Positions 47,401-59,482 of a DNA stretch of 64,000 nt are shown here, piece by piece (position 1 is the first letter of the stretch; the number at the start of each line of letters is the position of its first letter). Under the pieces are notes generated by a model. It ran no database searches and was not told where the DNA came from. It was given only the letters and a program-made list of their open reading frames with translations. The DNA is taken from contig NC_092326.1 in assembly GCF_036785885.1 (NCBI RefSeq), positions 41,192,287 through 41,256,286 of the forward strand, in the 5' to 3' direction. The translations under genes and the position numbers were made by a program. This DNA is from Coffea arabica. Taxonomy: Eukaryota > Streptophyta > Magnoliopsida > Gentianales > Rubiaceae.

Positions 47401-47497
47401 TAAAACATCTAAAACGTTTTCTTTAGTCCAAAAAATGGGGAAAGAAAAAAAAAGGAGGAGAAAAAATTTTCGAGCTCCTTCCTAAGCTTGTGGGAAT
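44446..47497. other. Intergenic DNA, no gene seen
   Basis: Opposing GGGTATCCG-like and ACCCATCC-like sequences near 44855-45570 suggest a decayed inverted-repeat element without provable limits. An (AAAT)n run lies at about 45367-45385. A possible short Helitron is listed separately. The last few hundred bases adjoin the 3' side of polygalacturonase copy A and likely include its 3' UTR. Confidence 0.4.
46072..46190 (+). mobile_element. Possible very short Helitron-like element
   Basis: Starts TCTCCTACTCTATTATAATC after an A, similar to plant Helitron 5' ends. Near the other end is a perfect 9-bp stem AGACGGGTG / CACCCGTCT (46155-46163 and 46171-46179, 7-nt loop) followed by CTAG and then TTTTTTAG. 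A 3' hairpin and a CTAG are Helitron features, but the spacing from hairpin to end is not standard, so this is tentative. Confidence 0.3.
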
Positions 47498-49076
47498 TTA
47501 AGCAGCTTGAGCAGGAATGGTGGTATTGGCACAGATTGGAGGGTTCAGCTTACCACTCAGAGCTGGCTTAACATTGGCACAATTGCTTGACACATTCCCT
47601 TGATTGCCATTGTATGCCAAGTCAATGTCAGCAACCTCTACACTCTCGCATGGGATACTCTTACTGCAAAGAAGAGTCACAACAGCTGGTGTTGCTGAAG
47701 TGCCAGTGATGTTCTTGAAGCTAACCTGAGCAATCTTAACACTTGATGGGGCCTGTAAATCAAAACAACGAGGAGAGAAAAATATTAGCTCGAAAAGAAA
47801 TGCACTTTAGAATTTGATTGTCTTAGCATGCATGTTTTTTAACTTACAGTGTTTGTGCATTGGTTGTTTGGGCAATATTCTTGATCAATGATCATTGGAT
47901 TGCTGACATTTTGCATGATAATACCTTCAAAGTGCATATTGGTGGCACAGCCACTTTTAGAAGCTGGCCAGCTCTTTACTCTTACACCATTTAAAGTACC
48001 AGAGATGATGCAGTCGGTAACAAAGATACCCTCAACAGGCAGTTCATTGTCATACCTTCCAAGACTTCCAACACTGATTCCATGGCCAGGTCCACATGTC
48101 ACTTTGCTTATGTTAACTTGTTTGGCACCATCACCAATTGAGATGCAATCATCCCCGGTTCCTATGTTTGAATCTGTGATGACTACTCCAGTGGAATGTC
48201 CAATGTGAATACCATCAGTGTTGGGACTGTCTCCAGGTGCTGTGATTGTGAAGTGTTGGAATGTTACATTGTTACATCCGAAAAGATTCACGTGAAACAG
48301 TTTGCTGTTTAAAGAAGTTAGGTCACGGATGACAGTATTGTTGACGAAATTCAAGCTCAAAGTCTGCAATTTCAAGTTAAAAAAAAGTACAACAATTCAG
48401 ATTACTAATTGAACTCGTGTATCGTTGGCAAAACATTCATAGGCGTGTATTCAATGTTGTAAAAGTTGGCTCACATTTGGAAGTTTGCTGCATTCAGTTT
48501 TTACACGACATTCATTTTGGGTCCAAGCTTTGGCTCCTTGGCCCTCCAAGGTACCACCTCCAGAGAGTGTCAATTGGTCAACGTACATAATTGTCATCCA
48601 TTCCTTATCCTTGCTTATTTGTGCAGGATCTTCGGTGCTTTGATGGTGCCTTGTATTTGAATCTCAACGGGTGCTTTGCAAGGACCTACAAGGCTCGGTT
48701 CTTTTAATAAAAATGTGCCCTTTGGAATCAAAATTGTAGATGCTGTTGTAGAATTACATGCTTGTTTCCAAGCATCCGCCAAAACCTACAACAATGGCAA
48801 ATCTTTTAGAGCCTAATTGTGTATTTCAATGGGGACAATGCTTTCGACAAATCACGAACTTTTCTTCAATTTCTAGTGAATTGATCAATCCACCAGCTCG
48901 ATTTCGATGTATGAAGCTTTTACATTAAGATTAAGATTAATTACCTGGCTCATGTCAGCACTGCCATCAGGTTTTGCGCCAAGTTGAGTGACATCAATAG
49001 GTCCAGTTTGGGCCTGGACAATGCATGTAAAGAATAGCCATGAACACAACAATGTGGTGCCAAGTGCTCTTGCCAT
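47498..49076 (-). pseudogene. Exopolygalacturonase copy A (GH28), frameshifted in exon 2
   Basis: Same four-exon structure as copies B and C: 49076-48945, 48785-48475, 48363-47848 and 47752-47498. Splice sites are intact. It would encode about 404 residues with a signal peptide (LLCSWLFFTCIVQA) and GH28 motifs SPNTDG, GDDC, CGPGHG and RVK in exon 3. Exon 2 is 311 bp instead of 312: near 48631 one base present in both other copies is missing, which shifts the frame after GTIKAP and leads to a stop a few codons later. A genuine deletion makes this a pseudogene, with everything containing the catalytic site lost. A sequencing error at this one base is the alternative. It ends two residues later than B and C. 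Confidence 0.88.
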
Positions 49077-49158
49077 CTTTTGCTCTTTTTTTTTCTTTTT
49101 TCTTTCCCACTATTTGCGTTTGCTTATCTGAATAGTGTAATCTTAACTACATTTGTAG

Positions 49159-49169
49159 CCTTTTTATAG
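49159..49169 (-). promoter_or_regulatory. TATA box of copy A
   Basis: CTATAAAAAGG on the minus strand, about 83 bp upstream of the copy A ATG. The same motif sits at the equivalent place in copies B and C. Confidence 0.7.
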
Positions 49170-49242
49170 TGGTGACAAGGAGTTTGGCACCGTTAATTAC
49201 CAAAATTTATGTTTGTGGTTCGTAAGAGGCTCGAGTGTTGTG

Positions 49243-49908
49243 ATTAGAGCTGTAAACGAACCGAATCGAACCGAGTATCTCATGTTTGAGCTCTGTTCGT
49301 TAAGCAGTTCGAATAACGTTCGTGTTCGTTCGTTAATTTTCGAATTCCAAACTTGTGTTCGTGTTCGGTTCGTTAAGTAAAATTCGTGTTCGAGTTCGAG
49401 TTCGTGTTCGGCTAGTTTAACATAAACGAGCCGTTCGCGAATATGTTCGAAATGCTTGAATCCAAATTATTTTATGCTTTAAATATGCCATGCAAATTAT
49501 TAATTATTCTTAAAAATAATTAAAGTATTAAGTGACTAAATTCTATTATTCATTAACTATATAACTAACATTAACATAAAAACAACAAATAAAACAAAGA
49601 AATTTGCCCTCCAAATATAAAAGTCCAGCCATAAAATTAACCCTAAAATTTGTCAAATGATAATTATGTCTATGTTCACAAACGTTCGTTAAAACTCGCG
49701 AACATACTCGTGTTCGCGAACGTTCATTTAGCATGCTCGCGAACGTTCGTTAAAACTCGCGAACATGTTCGTGTTCGCTCGATTATTAATCGAACAAAAA
49801 AATTCGTTCGAACTCGGTTCGTTTAAAATTTCGAACGAGCCTTTCACGAACACGAACGAGCCGAAACGAACCGAGCTAACGAACAGCTCGGTTCGTTTAA
49901 CAGCTCTA
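49243..49908. mobile_element. Foldback element of GTTCG/CGAAC words upstream of copy A
   Basis: A 666-bp insertion flanked by GTTGTG on both sides (49237-49242 and 49909-49914). Copies B and C have the uninterrupted site at the same position, with a single GTTGTG. Ends are TAGAGCTGTAAACGAACCGA and the inverse of TAGAGCTGTTAAACGAACCG. The two arms (about 49246-49440 and 49675-49905) are full of GTTCG/CGAAC in opposing orientation around an AT-rich centre. No transposase is seen. Superfamily is uncertain. Confidence 0.8.
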
Positions 49909-49914
49909 GTTGTG

Positions 49915-50770
49915 GTATAGTTGTGGCTATAACTTCGGTTACCTTTCTTCCCTTTCTCTATCCAACCATCTCTCGCTTTTTGATCTCCTAATCTGGTCAA
50001 AACATCTACCTAGTTGCTACTTTCATCTTATATTAACTAAAAAAGGTTAATGAAACTAGTGAATAAGGGATACAGTATGGATTTTTCCAACGTGGGTGGT
50101 TCTCCTTATGGTTAATGGTTTACAACTTTGAATAGTGATTTGAAATCTTTGGAGTTTATAGTTCTTCACAGTAAAGTGATTAACAATGTGCTAAACTAAT
50201 AGGATTATTGTATTAATAGGATTCCAAAATTATCTAAATTGGGCTTCTTGGAATCAGATTCTTTGAAATAGATGATATTTGATTTTAGAAATGTTTATAT
50301 TGGTATGTGCACATATACTTTTGCAAATGGTTAATTTCTCTATCCTCCTTTGAGGTTTGTCATAAAACGAAGACATCCGTCGCAGTAATTTGAAAAACTA
50401 CAATGACTTCCCTATTAAAGATTGTCAAGTCCTTTTCCTTTATTTTGATTTTTGACTATACGTAATTCGACTGTGAAGACAATATCCCACCAAAAAATTT
50501 AACAAGGACAATTTGGGTGTTTGTAGTATATATACTTTATTCTATTATTACCTCAAAGCTAAAATGCTTATTTATCAACATGTTAAAATTGAAGAGTGTA
50601 ACCTCATAAAACTAGGGGTAGCGTTTTGTTAAACTTGACAAACTTCAAAAAAGGCTAGTGTAATATAACCTTTTGTGAATCACAATTGATGGACGAGATG
50701 CCCATACAATACAAATACACAAAGAATCAAGATTCAAGGTAACTATGTCGTATAAAATGTGATTTAACAG
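49915..50770. other. Upstream flank of copy A; older paralogue of 55545-56440
   Basis: No gene. It is recognisably related to the sequences upstream of copies B and C but clearly more diverged, with many substitutions and indels. The part nearest 50612-50770 is the most conserved. Confidence 0.7.
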
Positions 50771-53700
50771 TTTCTTTTTTCCATTTTTAGACTTTGCATG
50801 AGTTCATATTTTCTCATTTTAAGTGAAAACATGAACATGTTCTTGTTCCTAATAGGCAAGTTGTTAAAGCAAACATCTTTTCCCCAGTTTATACATGAAC
50901 GTAGACATTGCTTAAATTTTGGAAGGTCAGACAACACTGATCGCATATACGATTATGATGTTTGATCAAGATTCATTTCAAAAAGCTATCAAATTTATTC
51001 ATCAACTTGTAGACACTAATCGAATTTCTTTATTTATTTTCGTCTGAATTAACCTCAAGAAACTTTATTGTTTTTCAATGAATAATATCTACAGTCTCTG
51101 GGTGCGACTAGCTAATTGCCAGTCAAGGCAAATTTCTCAAAATAATGGTAAAACAAAGTATTTGTAGGGCTTTGTTCTATTCATCTCATATTCTAGCGTT
51201 GCTATGCATAAGGACCGCACATCTCATGCATGGCGACGGGCTAAATTTTCTTTTTCTTTTTTTTTAATAACTTTTTTAAACCAACCCATGTGTGCAGACA
51301 TATTTTTTTTTTTGGCAGTCTAGTCCTAGAATCCTAGAATGTAAAATGTCTAATAAAAAAAGGAATAGTGTAGCTACGCATATCATGTATGGCTACACAT
51401 TGATTTTTTTTTTTAAATTTTGAGTGCGATTACGCTTTGAATGATTATGATTCTGATCCAAAGAGGAAAAAGAAAATTTAAAGCATCTTTACTTAGAGTA
51501 ATATATCTTATGCTTTTGGTGCCAAAAGGGAAAAACAATTGACAATTTGAAGTACTTCACTTGTAATTTATATTTGTCATGGTAAAACTTTTGAAAAAAT
51601 CGTTCAAAACATTTCTCATATTTTGTAAAAAGACTTTTTTTGTCTCTCACTTTTAAAAATGTAATTTTTTGTCTCTTATAAATTCACATTGGTCAAATTT
51701 GGTTCTTATCTAAGTTTTCGACTAGTTTTTGGTTGGAATTCATCACGTGTCTTGCACGTGATCAATTTTTAGGGGAAAAATTATCAAAACAAAATTTACA
51801 TAATTTGATCTATAGTTCCTTACATTTTACAAAATGAATTGTTTCGTCCCTCACATTTCACGAATGAATTTTTTCATCTCTCATTGACCATGTGTACGAA
51901 TAGTTTTTTTTTAAATCCATATATATATCTATTTGGTTTCATCTGAACAGTACGAATAACATGTAATATATCTCTTTTTTATTTTAATTAAACAAACTAA
52001 TTGTAGTTGTATACATGATATTCAATAGACCTATACACGAGTTTAATAACAATTTTGATTTAAACCCATAAATATATATATATATATATTTGATTTCACC
52101 ATGTGAATCTATTCAATAAAAAGGGCATGCTTATTGTTTTTTTAGCCAATGATCTATTGAGTATATAGGTAATCTTGAATTATTGCTAACGTAATTAGTT
52201 CTTTCCTAATCCACCTAGATAAGATTATATTATCTCAAAATGAAACATGCTATATATATATATATACTAAATTTACATTATCAACTTTATTAGACACTAT
52301 TTCTATATTTTTCATTTTCTTTGACCAATTTTTTTTTAAAAACATTATTTAAGTTTGAAGTACCAGATCTAACATTCTCCATATTATTTTTCATTTTTGT
52401 GGTTTTTAGATTATTCATAACTCCAACTCTAAGACACTGCCATCTTTTATCCAAGTTATTGTACACTCATAATATTATGATGCTTAATAATTATACTATG
52501 ATATTTCTATCAACAAAGCAAAACTGTTAAGTAGGAAAAATGAATTTGCACATCAAAGGGTGGGAATAATAATAGAGTTTATATCAAGGGCTTAATCTGT
52601 ATCATTATTCTATGGCAGGTCATTTGTATAAAGGAATTGGCTTTTTGGATTTGTGTCATTCAATGTCATTTGTTATACTGCGCCACCCACTTAATCCTTC
52701 TCCACTACCCACCTAGCAAATTCATTTACCTACCAGACCTGTGCGTTGTTCAACTTGATAGTAAATGACAAACAAATTGTGAGAGTTCAGTTATTGGGTT
52801 AACTTTGTACATGTGAAAGTAGATGAACAAACACTTTATGTTTTTCTTTGGACTTGGTTGCCTGAATTTGTTTTGCCAAGGAGAAGTAATTCTTTGCGTA
52901 GAAGTTGTATGCATGCTTATCTTTGTTATTATTTCTTATTATGCAAGAAAAAGTTCGATAATGTTGCAATCACTGATGTTGATGCAATGATTATGGGAAG
53001 GCTTCAAGTCGAATCTTGAGACTGATAGTTGGGGACAAAAAAAATATAGGGAGAGATGAGAGGATAGAAAATAAAAAGTTCATTAGCATTGCAATAAAGT
53101 TGCTTAATATGAAGTAAGATGCAATGTTTTTTAACTTGAATAGATGTATTTTGTTTGAACATGAGCAATATGCATTCTTTTGGGTGTAGTGTTTATTAAC
53201 AATGGGGTGCAAGTAATCCTATATATCTTATTGTTCTTGACTACAACGGTTTATTGTCATTAGTTTAAACTTCATTGGTAGACACAGTTGGTTTTCTCTC
53301 TTTTTTCACTATTCTTTTTCTTTAATTTTAAATACGCTCCAACACAAAGAACAAACAAAAAGTTCTTTTTCCCAAAAGTACTTTTTTAATAGGGATAATG
53401 ATAATAAGTAAGGAAGTTTGATATTCAACATAACTAATGATGAAGTGTATAGTAGATAAAAGTTTTAGTTGGGAATGTGATAATTTAATGACCATTACAA
53501 GTTAAGTTTCCTATTTGTAATGGACAATTTCATCTTTGTAACTATTGATACAATTAATTGAAAAACAACAAACATAATTATAAGATGAAGGGTATAGGTT
53601 ACGGTAAAAATTGAGACAATATTTTATTTGCTGTCAAAAGTATCAAAACTTATGATATTTTCATACAGAGTATGGATTCATCTAACAGAATTACTTTTTG

Positions 53701-53810
53701 AATGGATTCAAAAAATAATAAGACCTGAAATATATTTTCAGAAAGGGGGAAAGAAAAAAGGAGAAAAAAAATTGCAAACTCGTTCCTACACTTGCAAAAA
53801 TTTAAGCAGC
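50771..53810. other. Non-coding spacer between copies A and B
   Basis: AT-rich, with (AT)n tracts near 52073-52090 and 52252-52266. Small open frames (for example 52813-53019) recur unchanged in the second unit only because the DNA is duplicated. They have no recognisable domain. Confidence 0.6.
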
Positions 53811-55377
53811 CTAAGCATGAACGATAGCATTGGCGCAGATAGGAGGGTTCAGTTTGCCACTGAGAACTGGCTTCACATTGGCACATTTGCTTGACAGAGT
53901 CCCTTGTTTGCCATTGTATGCCAAGTCAATGTGAGCAACCTCTACACCCTCGCATGGGATACTCTTGCTGCAAAGAAGAGTCACAGCAGCTGGTGTTGCT
54001 GAAGTGCCAGTGATGTGCTTGAAGCTGACCTGAGCAATCTTAACTCTTGATGGGGCCTGTAAATCAAAACAACGAGAAGAGAAAAAAATTAGCTCGAAAA
54101 GAAATACACTTTAAATTTGATTGTCTTAGCATGCATGTTTCTTAACTTACTGTGTTTGTGCATTGGTTGTTTGGGCAATATTCTTGATCAATGATCACTG
54201 GATTGCTGACATTTTGCATGATAATACCTTCAAAGTGCATATTGGTGGCACTACCACGTTTAGAAGCTGGCCAACTCTTTACTCTTACACCATTTAAAGT
54301 ACCAGAGATGGTGCAGTCGGTAACAAAGATGCCCTCAACAGGCAGTTCATTGTCATACCTTCCAAGGCTTCCAACACTGATTCCATGCCCAGGTCCACAT
54401 GTCACTTTGCTTATGTTAACTTGTTTGGCACCATCACCAATTGAGATGCAATCGTCCCCGGTTCCTATGTTTGAATTTGTGATGACTACTCCAGTGGAAT
54501 GTCCAATGTGAATACCATCAGTGTTGGGACTGTCTCCAGGTGCTGTGATTGTGAAGTGTTGGAATGTTACATTGTTGCATGCGAAAAGATTCACGTGAAA
54601 CAGTTTGCTGTTCAAAGAAGTTAGGTCACGGATGACAGTATTGTTGACGAAATTCAAGCTCAAAGTCTGCAATTTCAAGTTAAAAAAACGCAACAATCAG
54701 ATTATTAATTGAGCTCATGTATCATTGGCAAAACATTCATATGTGTGTATTCAATGTTGTAAAGGCTGGCTCACATTTGGAAGTTTGCTGCATTCGGTTT
54801 TAACACGACATTCATTTTGGGTCCAAGCTTTGGCTCCTTGGCCATCCAAGGTACCACCTCCAGAGAGGGTCAATTGGTTAACGTACATAATTGTTATCCA
54901 TTCCTTATCCTTGCTTATTTGTGCAGGATCTGCAGGTGCTTTGATGGTGCCTTGTATTTGAATCGTAATGGGTGCTTTGCAAGGACCTACAAGGCTCGCT
55001 TCTTTTAATAAAAATGTGCCCTTTGGAATCAAAATTGTAGATGCTGTTGTAGAATTACATGCTTGTTTCCAAGCATTCGCCAAAACCTGCAGCAATGGCA
55101 AATCTTTTAGAGCCCAATTATTTATTTCAATAGGAACAAAGCTTTCGACAAATCACGAACATTTCTTCAAATTCTGGTGAACTGATCAATCAACCAACTC
55201 GATTTCGATGTATGTAGCTTCTGCATTAAGATTAAGATTAATTACCTGGCTCATGTCAGCTCTGCCATCACGTTTTGCGCCAAGTTGAATGACATCAATA
55301 GGTCCTGTTCTGGCCTGGACAATGCATGTAAAGAACAGCCATGAACACAACAATGTGATGTCTAATGCTCTTGTCAT
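53811..55377 (-). CDS. Exopolygalacturonase copy B (GH28), intact
   Basis: A secreted pectin-degrading enzyme that removes galacturonate from homogalacturonan chain ends. The family is typical of pollen and other cell-wall remodelling tissues. Four exons, all GT-AG and phase 0: 55377-55246, 55086-54775, 54666-54151 and 54056-53811. They encode 401 residues plus TAG. A signal peptide is visible at 1 to about 22 (LLCSWLFFTCIVQA). GH28 motifs are NTD (196-198), GDD (218-220, followed by CISIG), GPGHG with H242, and RVK (276-278). Exon 2 is 312 bp and open, unlike copy A. The stop lies two codons earlier than in copy A. The exo-type assignment rests on overall similarity to plant exopolygalacturonases that I recognise, not on a test of activity. 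Confidence 0.93.
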
Positions 55378-55467
55378 CTTTTGCTCTTCTTTTTTTTTTT
55401 TTCTTTTTTCTTTCCCACTATTTACGTTTGCTTTATCTAAATAGTGTAATCTTAACTATATTTGTAG

Positions 55468-55478
55468 CCTTTTTATAG
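55468..55478 (-). promoter_or_regulatory. TATA box of copy B
   Basis: CTATAAAAAGG on the minus strand, about 91 bp upstream of the ATG. It is conserved in the three paralogous promoters. Confidence 0.7.
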
Positions 55479-56445
55479 TGGTGACAAGGAGTTTGGCACC
55501 GTTAATTATCAAAATTTATGTTTGTGGTTTGTAAGGGGCTCGAGTGTTGTGGTACAATTGTGGCTGTAACTTCGGTTACTTTCTTCCTTTTCTCTATCCC
55601 GCCATCTCTCCGTTCTTGATCTCTTAATCTGGTCAAAACATCAACCTTTTATTAACTAAAAATGGTTAATTAGAATAGCGGATATAGGATGGATTTTTCC
55701 AACGTGGATGGATCTCCTGATGGTCAATGGTTTGCAACTTTGAATAGTAATTTGAAATCTTTGCAGCTTATAGTTCTTCGCAATAAAGTGATTAACAATG
55801 TGCTAAACTAATGGGATCATTGTATTAATAGGATTCCAAAATTATCGAAATCGAGTTGGGAATGTATTAATAGGATTCCAAAATTATCCAAATTGAGCTA
55901 CTTGGAATCGGATTCTTTGAAAGAGATAAATTTTTATTTTAGAAATAATATATATTGGCCTACACACATACTTTTGCAAATGGCTAATTTCTCTATGTTC
56001 CTTTATGGTATGTTATAAACGAAGACATCCCTTGTAGTAATTTTGAAGATCAACAATGACCTCCCGATTCAAGATTGTCAAGTTTTTTTCCTTTATTTTG
56101 ATTTTTGCCGATGCTTAATTCGACCATGAAGACAATATCTCATTTGGATCTATAAAATTTCACACCGACAAATTTGGGTGTTTGCAGTATATATGCTTTG
56201 TGATATTAATACCACAAAGCTAAAATGCTTATATATGAGCATGTTAAAATTAAATAGTGGTAAACTCGTAAAACTAGGGGTAGCGTTTTGCTAAACTTGA
56301 CAAACTTCAAAAAAGGCTAGTGTAATATAACCTTTTGTGAATCACAATTGATGGACGAGATGCCCATACATTACAAATACACAAAGAATCAAGATTCAAG
56401 GTAACTATGTCGTATAAAATGTGATTTAACAGTTTCTTTTTTCCG

Positions 56446-59400
56446 TTTTTAGACTTTGCATGAGTTCATATTTTCTCATTTTAAGTGAAAACATGAACAT
56501 GTTCTTGTTCCTAATAGGCAAGTTGTTAAAGCAAACATCTTTTCCCCAGTTTATACATGAACGTAGACATTGCTTAAATTTTGGAAGGTCAGACAACACT
56601 GATCGCATATACGATTATGATGTTTGATCAAGATTCATTTCAAAAAGCTATCAAATTTATTCATCAACTTGTAGACACTAATCGAATTTCTTTATTTATT
56701 TTCGTCTGAATTAACCTCAAGAAACTTTATTGTTTTTCAATGAATAATATCTACAGTCTCTGGGTGCGACTAGCTAATTGCCAGTCAAGGCAAATTTCTC
56801 AAAATAATGGTAAAACAAAGTATTTGTAGGGCTTTGTTCTATTCATCTCATATTCTAGCGTTGCTATGCATAAGGACCGCACATCTCATGCATGGCGACG
56901 GGCTAAATTTTCTTTTTCTTTTTTTTTAATAATTTTTTTAAACCAACCCATGTGTGCAGACATATTTTTTTTTTTGGCAGTCTAGTCCTAGAATCCTAGA
57001 ATGTAAAATGTCTAATAAAAAAAGGAATAGTGTAGCTACACATATCATGTATGGCTACACATTGATTTTTTTTTTTAAATTTTGAGTGCGATTACGCTTT
57101 GAATGATTATGATTCTGATCCAAAGAGGAAAAAGAAAATTTAAAGCATCTTTACTTAGAGTAATATATCTTATGCTTTTGGTGCCAAAAGGGAAAAACAA
57201 TTGACAATTTGAAGTACTTCACTTGTAATTTATATTTGTCATGGTAAAACTTTTGAAAAAATCGTTCAAAACATTTCTCATATTTTGTAAAAAGACTTTT
57301 TTTGTCTCTCACTTTTAAAAATGTAATTTTTTGTCTCTTATAAATTCACATTGGTCAAATTTGGTTCTTATCTAAGTTTTCGACTAGTTTTTGGTTGGAA
57401 TTCATCACGTGTCTTGCACGTGATCAATTTTTAGGGGAAAAATTATCAAAACAAAATTTACATAATTTGATCTATAGTTCCTTACATTTTACAAAATGAA
57501 TTGTTTCGTCCCTCACATTTCACGAATGAATTTTTTCATCTCTCATTGACCATGTGTACGAATAGTTTTTTTTTAAATCCATATATATATCTATTTGGTT
57601 TCATCTGAACAGTACGAATAACATGTAATATATCTCTTTTTTATTTTAATTAAACAAACTAATTGTAGTTGTACACATGATATTCAATAGACCTATACAC
57701 GAGTTTAATAACAATTTTGATTTAAACCCATAAATATATATATATATATATATATATATTTGATTTCACCATGTGAATCTATTCAATAAAAAGGGCATGC
57801 TTATTGTTTTTTTAGCCAATGATCTATTGAGTATATAGGTAATCTTGAATTATTGCTAACGTAATTAGTTCTTTCCTAATCCACCTAGATAAGATTATAT
57901 TATCTCAAAATGAAACATGCTATATATATATATACTAAATTTACATTATCAACTTTATTAGACACTATTTCTATATTTTTCATTTTCTTTGACCAATTTT
58001 TTTTTTAAAAACATTATTTAAGTTTGAAGTACCAGATCTAACATTCTCCATATTATTTTTCATTTTTGTGGTTTTTAGATTATTCATAACTCCAACTCTA
58101 AGACACTGCCATCTTTTATCCAAGTTATTGTACACTCATAATATTATGATGCTTAATAATTATACTATGATATTTCTATCAACAAAGCAAAACTGTTAAG
58201 TAGGAAAAATGAATTTGCACATCAAAGGGTGGGAATAATAATAGAGTTTATATCAAGGGCTTAATCTGTATCATTATTCTATGGCAGGTCATTTGTATAA
58301 AGGAATTGGCTTTTTGGATTTGTGTCATTCAATGTCATTTGTTATACTGCGCCACCCACTTAATCCTTCTCCACTACCCACCTAGCAAATTCATTTACCT
58401 ACCAGACCTGTGCGTTGTTCAACTTGATAGTAAATGACAAACAAATTGTGAGAGTTCAGTTATTGGGTTAACTTTGTACATGTGAAAGTAGATGAACAAA
58501 CACTTTATGTTTTTCTTTGGACTTGGTTGCCTGAATTTGTTTTGCCAAGGAGAAGTAATTCTTTGCGTAGAAGTTGTATGCATGCTTATCTTTGTTATTA
58601 TTTCTTATTATGCAAGAAAAAGTTCGATAATGTTGCAATCACTGATGTTGATGCAATGATTATGGGAAGGCTTCAAGTCGAATCTTGAGACTGATAGTTG
58701 GGGACAAAAAAAATATAGGGAGAGATGAGAGGATAGAAAATAAAAAGTTCATTAGCATTGCAATAAAGTTGCTTAATATGAAGTAAGATGCAATGTTTTT
58801 TAACTTGAATAGATGTATTTTGTTTGAACATGAGCAATATGCATTCTTTTGGGTGTAGTGTTTATTAACAATGGGGTGCAAGTAATCCTATATATCTTAT
58901 TGTTCTTGACTACAACGGTTTATTGTCATTAGTTTAAACTTCATTGGTAGACACAGTTGGTTTTCTCTCTTTTTTCACTATTCTTTTTCTTTAATTTTAA
59001 ATACGCTCCAACACAAAGAACAAACAAAAAGTTCTTTTTCCCAAAAGTACTTTTTTAATAGGGATAATGATAATAAGTAAGGAAGTTTGATATTCAACAT
59101 AACTAATGATGAAGTGTATAGTAGATAAAAGTTTTAGTTGGGAATGTGATAATTTAATGACCATTACAAGTTAAGTTTCCTATTTGTAATGGACAATTTC
59201 ATCTTTGTAACTATTGATACAATTAATTGAAAAACAACAAACATAATTATAAGATGAAGGGTATAGGTTACGGTAAAAATTGAGACAATATTTTATTTGC
59301 TGTCAAAAGTATCAAAACTTATGATATTTTCATACAGAGTATGGATTCATCTAACAGAATTACTTTTTGAATGGATTCAAAAAATAATAAGACCTGAAAT

Positions 59401-59482
59401 ATATTTTCAGAAAGGGGGAAAGAAAAAAGAAGGAGAAAAAAAATTGCAAACTCGTTCCTACACTTGCAAAAATTTAAGCAGC
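56446..59482. other. Non-coding spacer between copies B and C
   Basis: A copy of the 50771-53810 spacer with the same small open frames and AT tracts. The (AT)n near 57735-57760 is longer than its counterpart. No gene. Confidence 0.6.

Larger units (their letters stand above)
50771..56445. repeat. Tandem unit 1 of a recent 5.67-kb duplication (contains copy B)
   Basis: Nearly identical to 56446 to about 62115. Only a handful of differences were seen by eye: single-base changes, an (AT)n length change near 52075, poly(T) lengths and a small indel near 53755. It includes about 3.0 kb of non-coding DNA 3' of copy B, the gene and about 1.07 kb upstream. Coordinates drift from 5662 to 5672 bp apart as the small indels accumulate. 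Confidence 0.9.

Noticed and set aside
47888..48208. Plus-strand open frames of 106 codons in each polygalacturonase copy (also 54191-54511 and 59863-60183)
   Set aside because: They are antisense shadows of exon 3. Their repetition in three copies only reflects the duplicated gene.
52813..53019. Small open frames repeated identically in both units (also 58482-58688; 53628-53894 and 59297-59566)
   Set aside because: Identity comes from the recent DNA duplication, not selection. No domain, splice or start context supports a gene.
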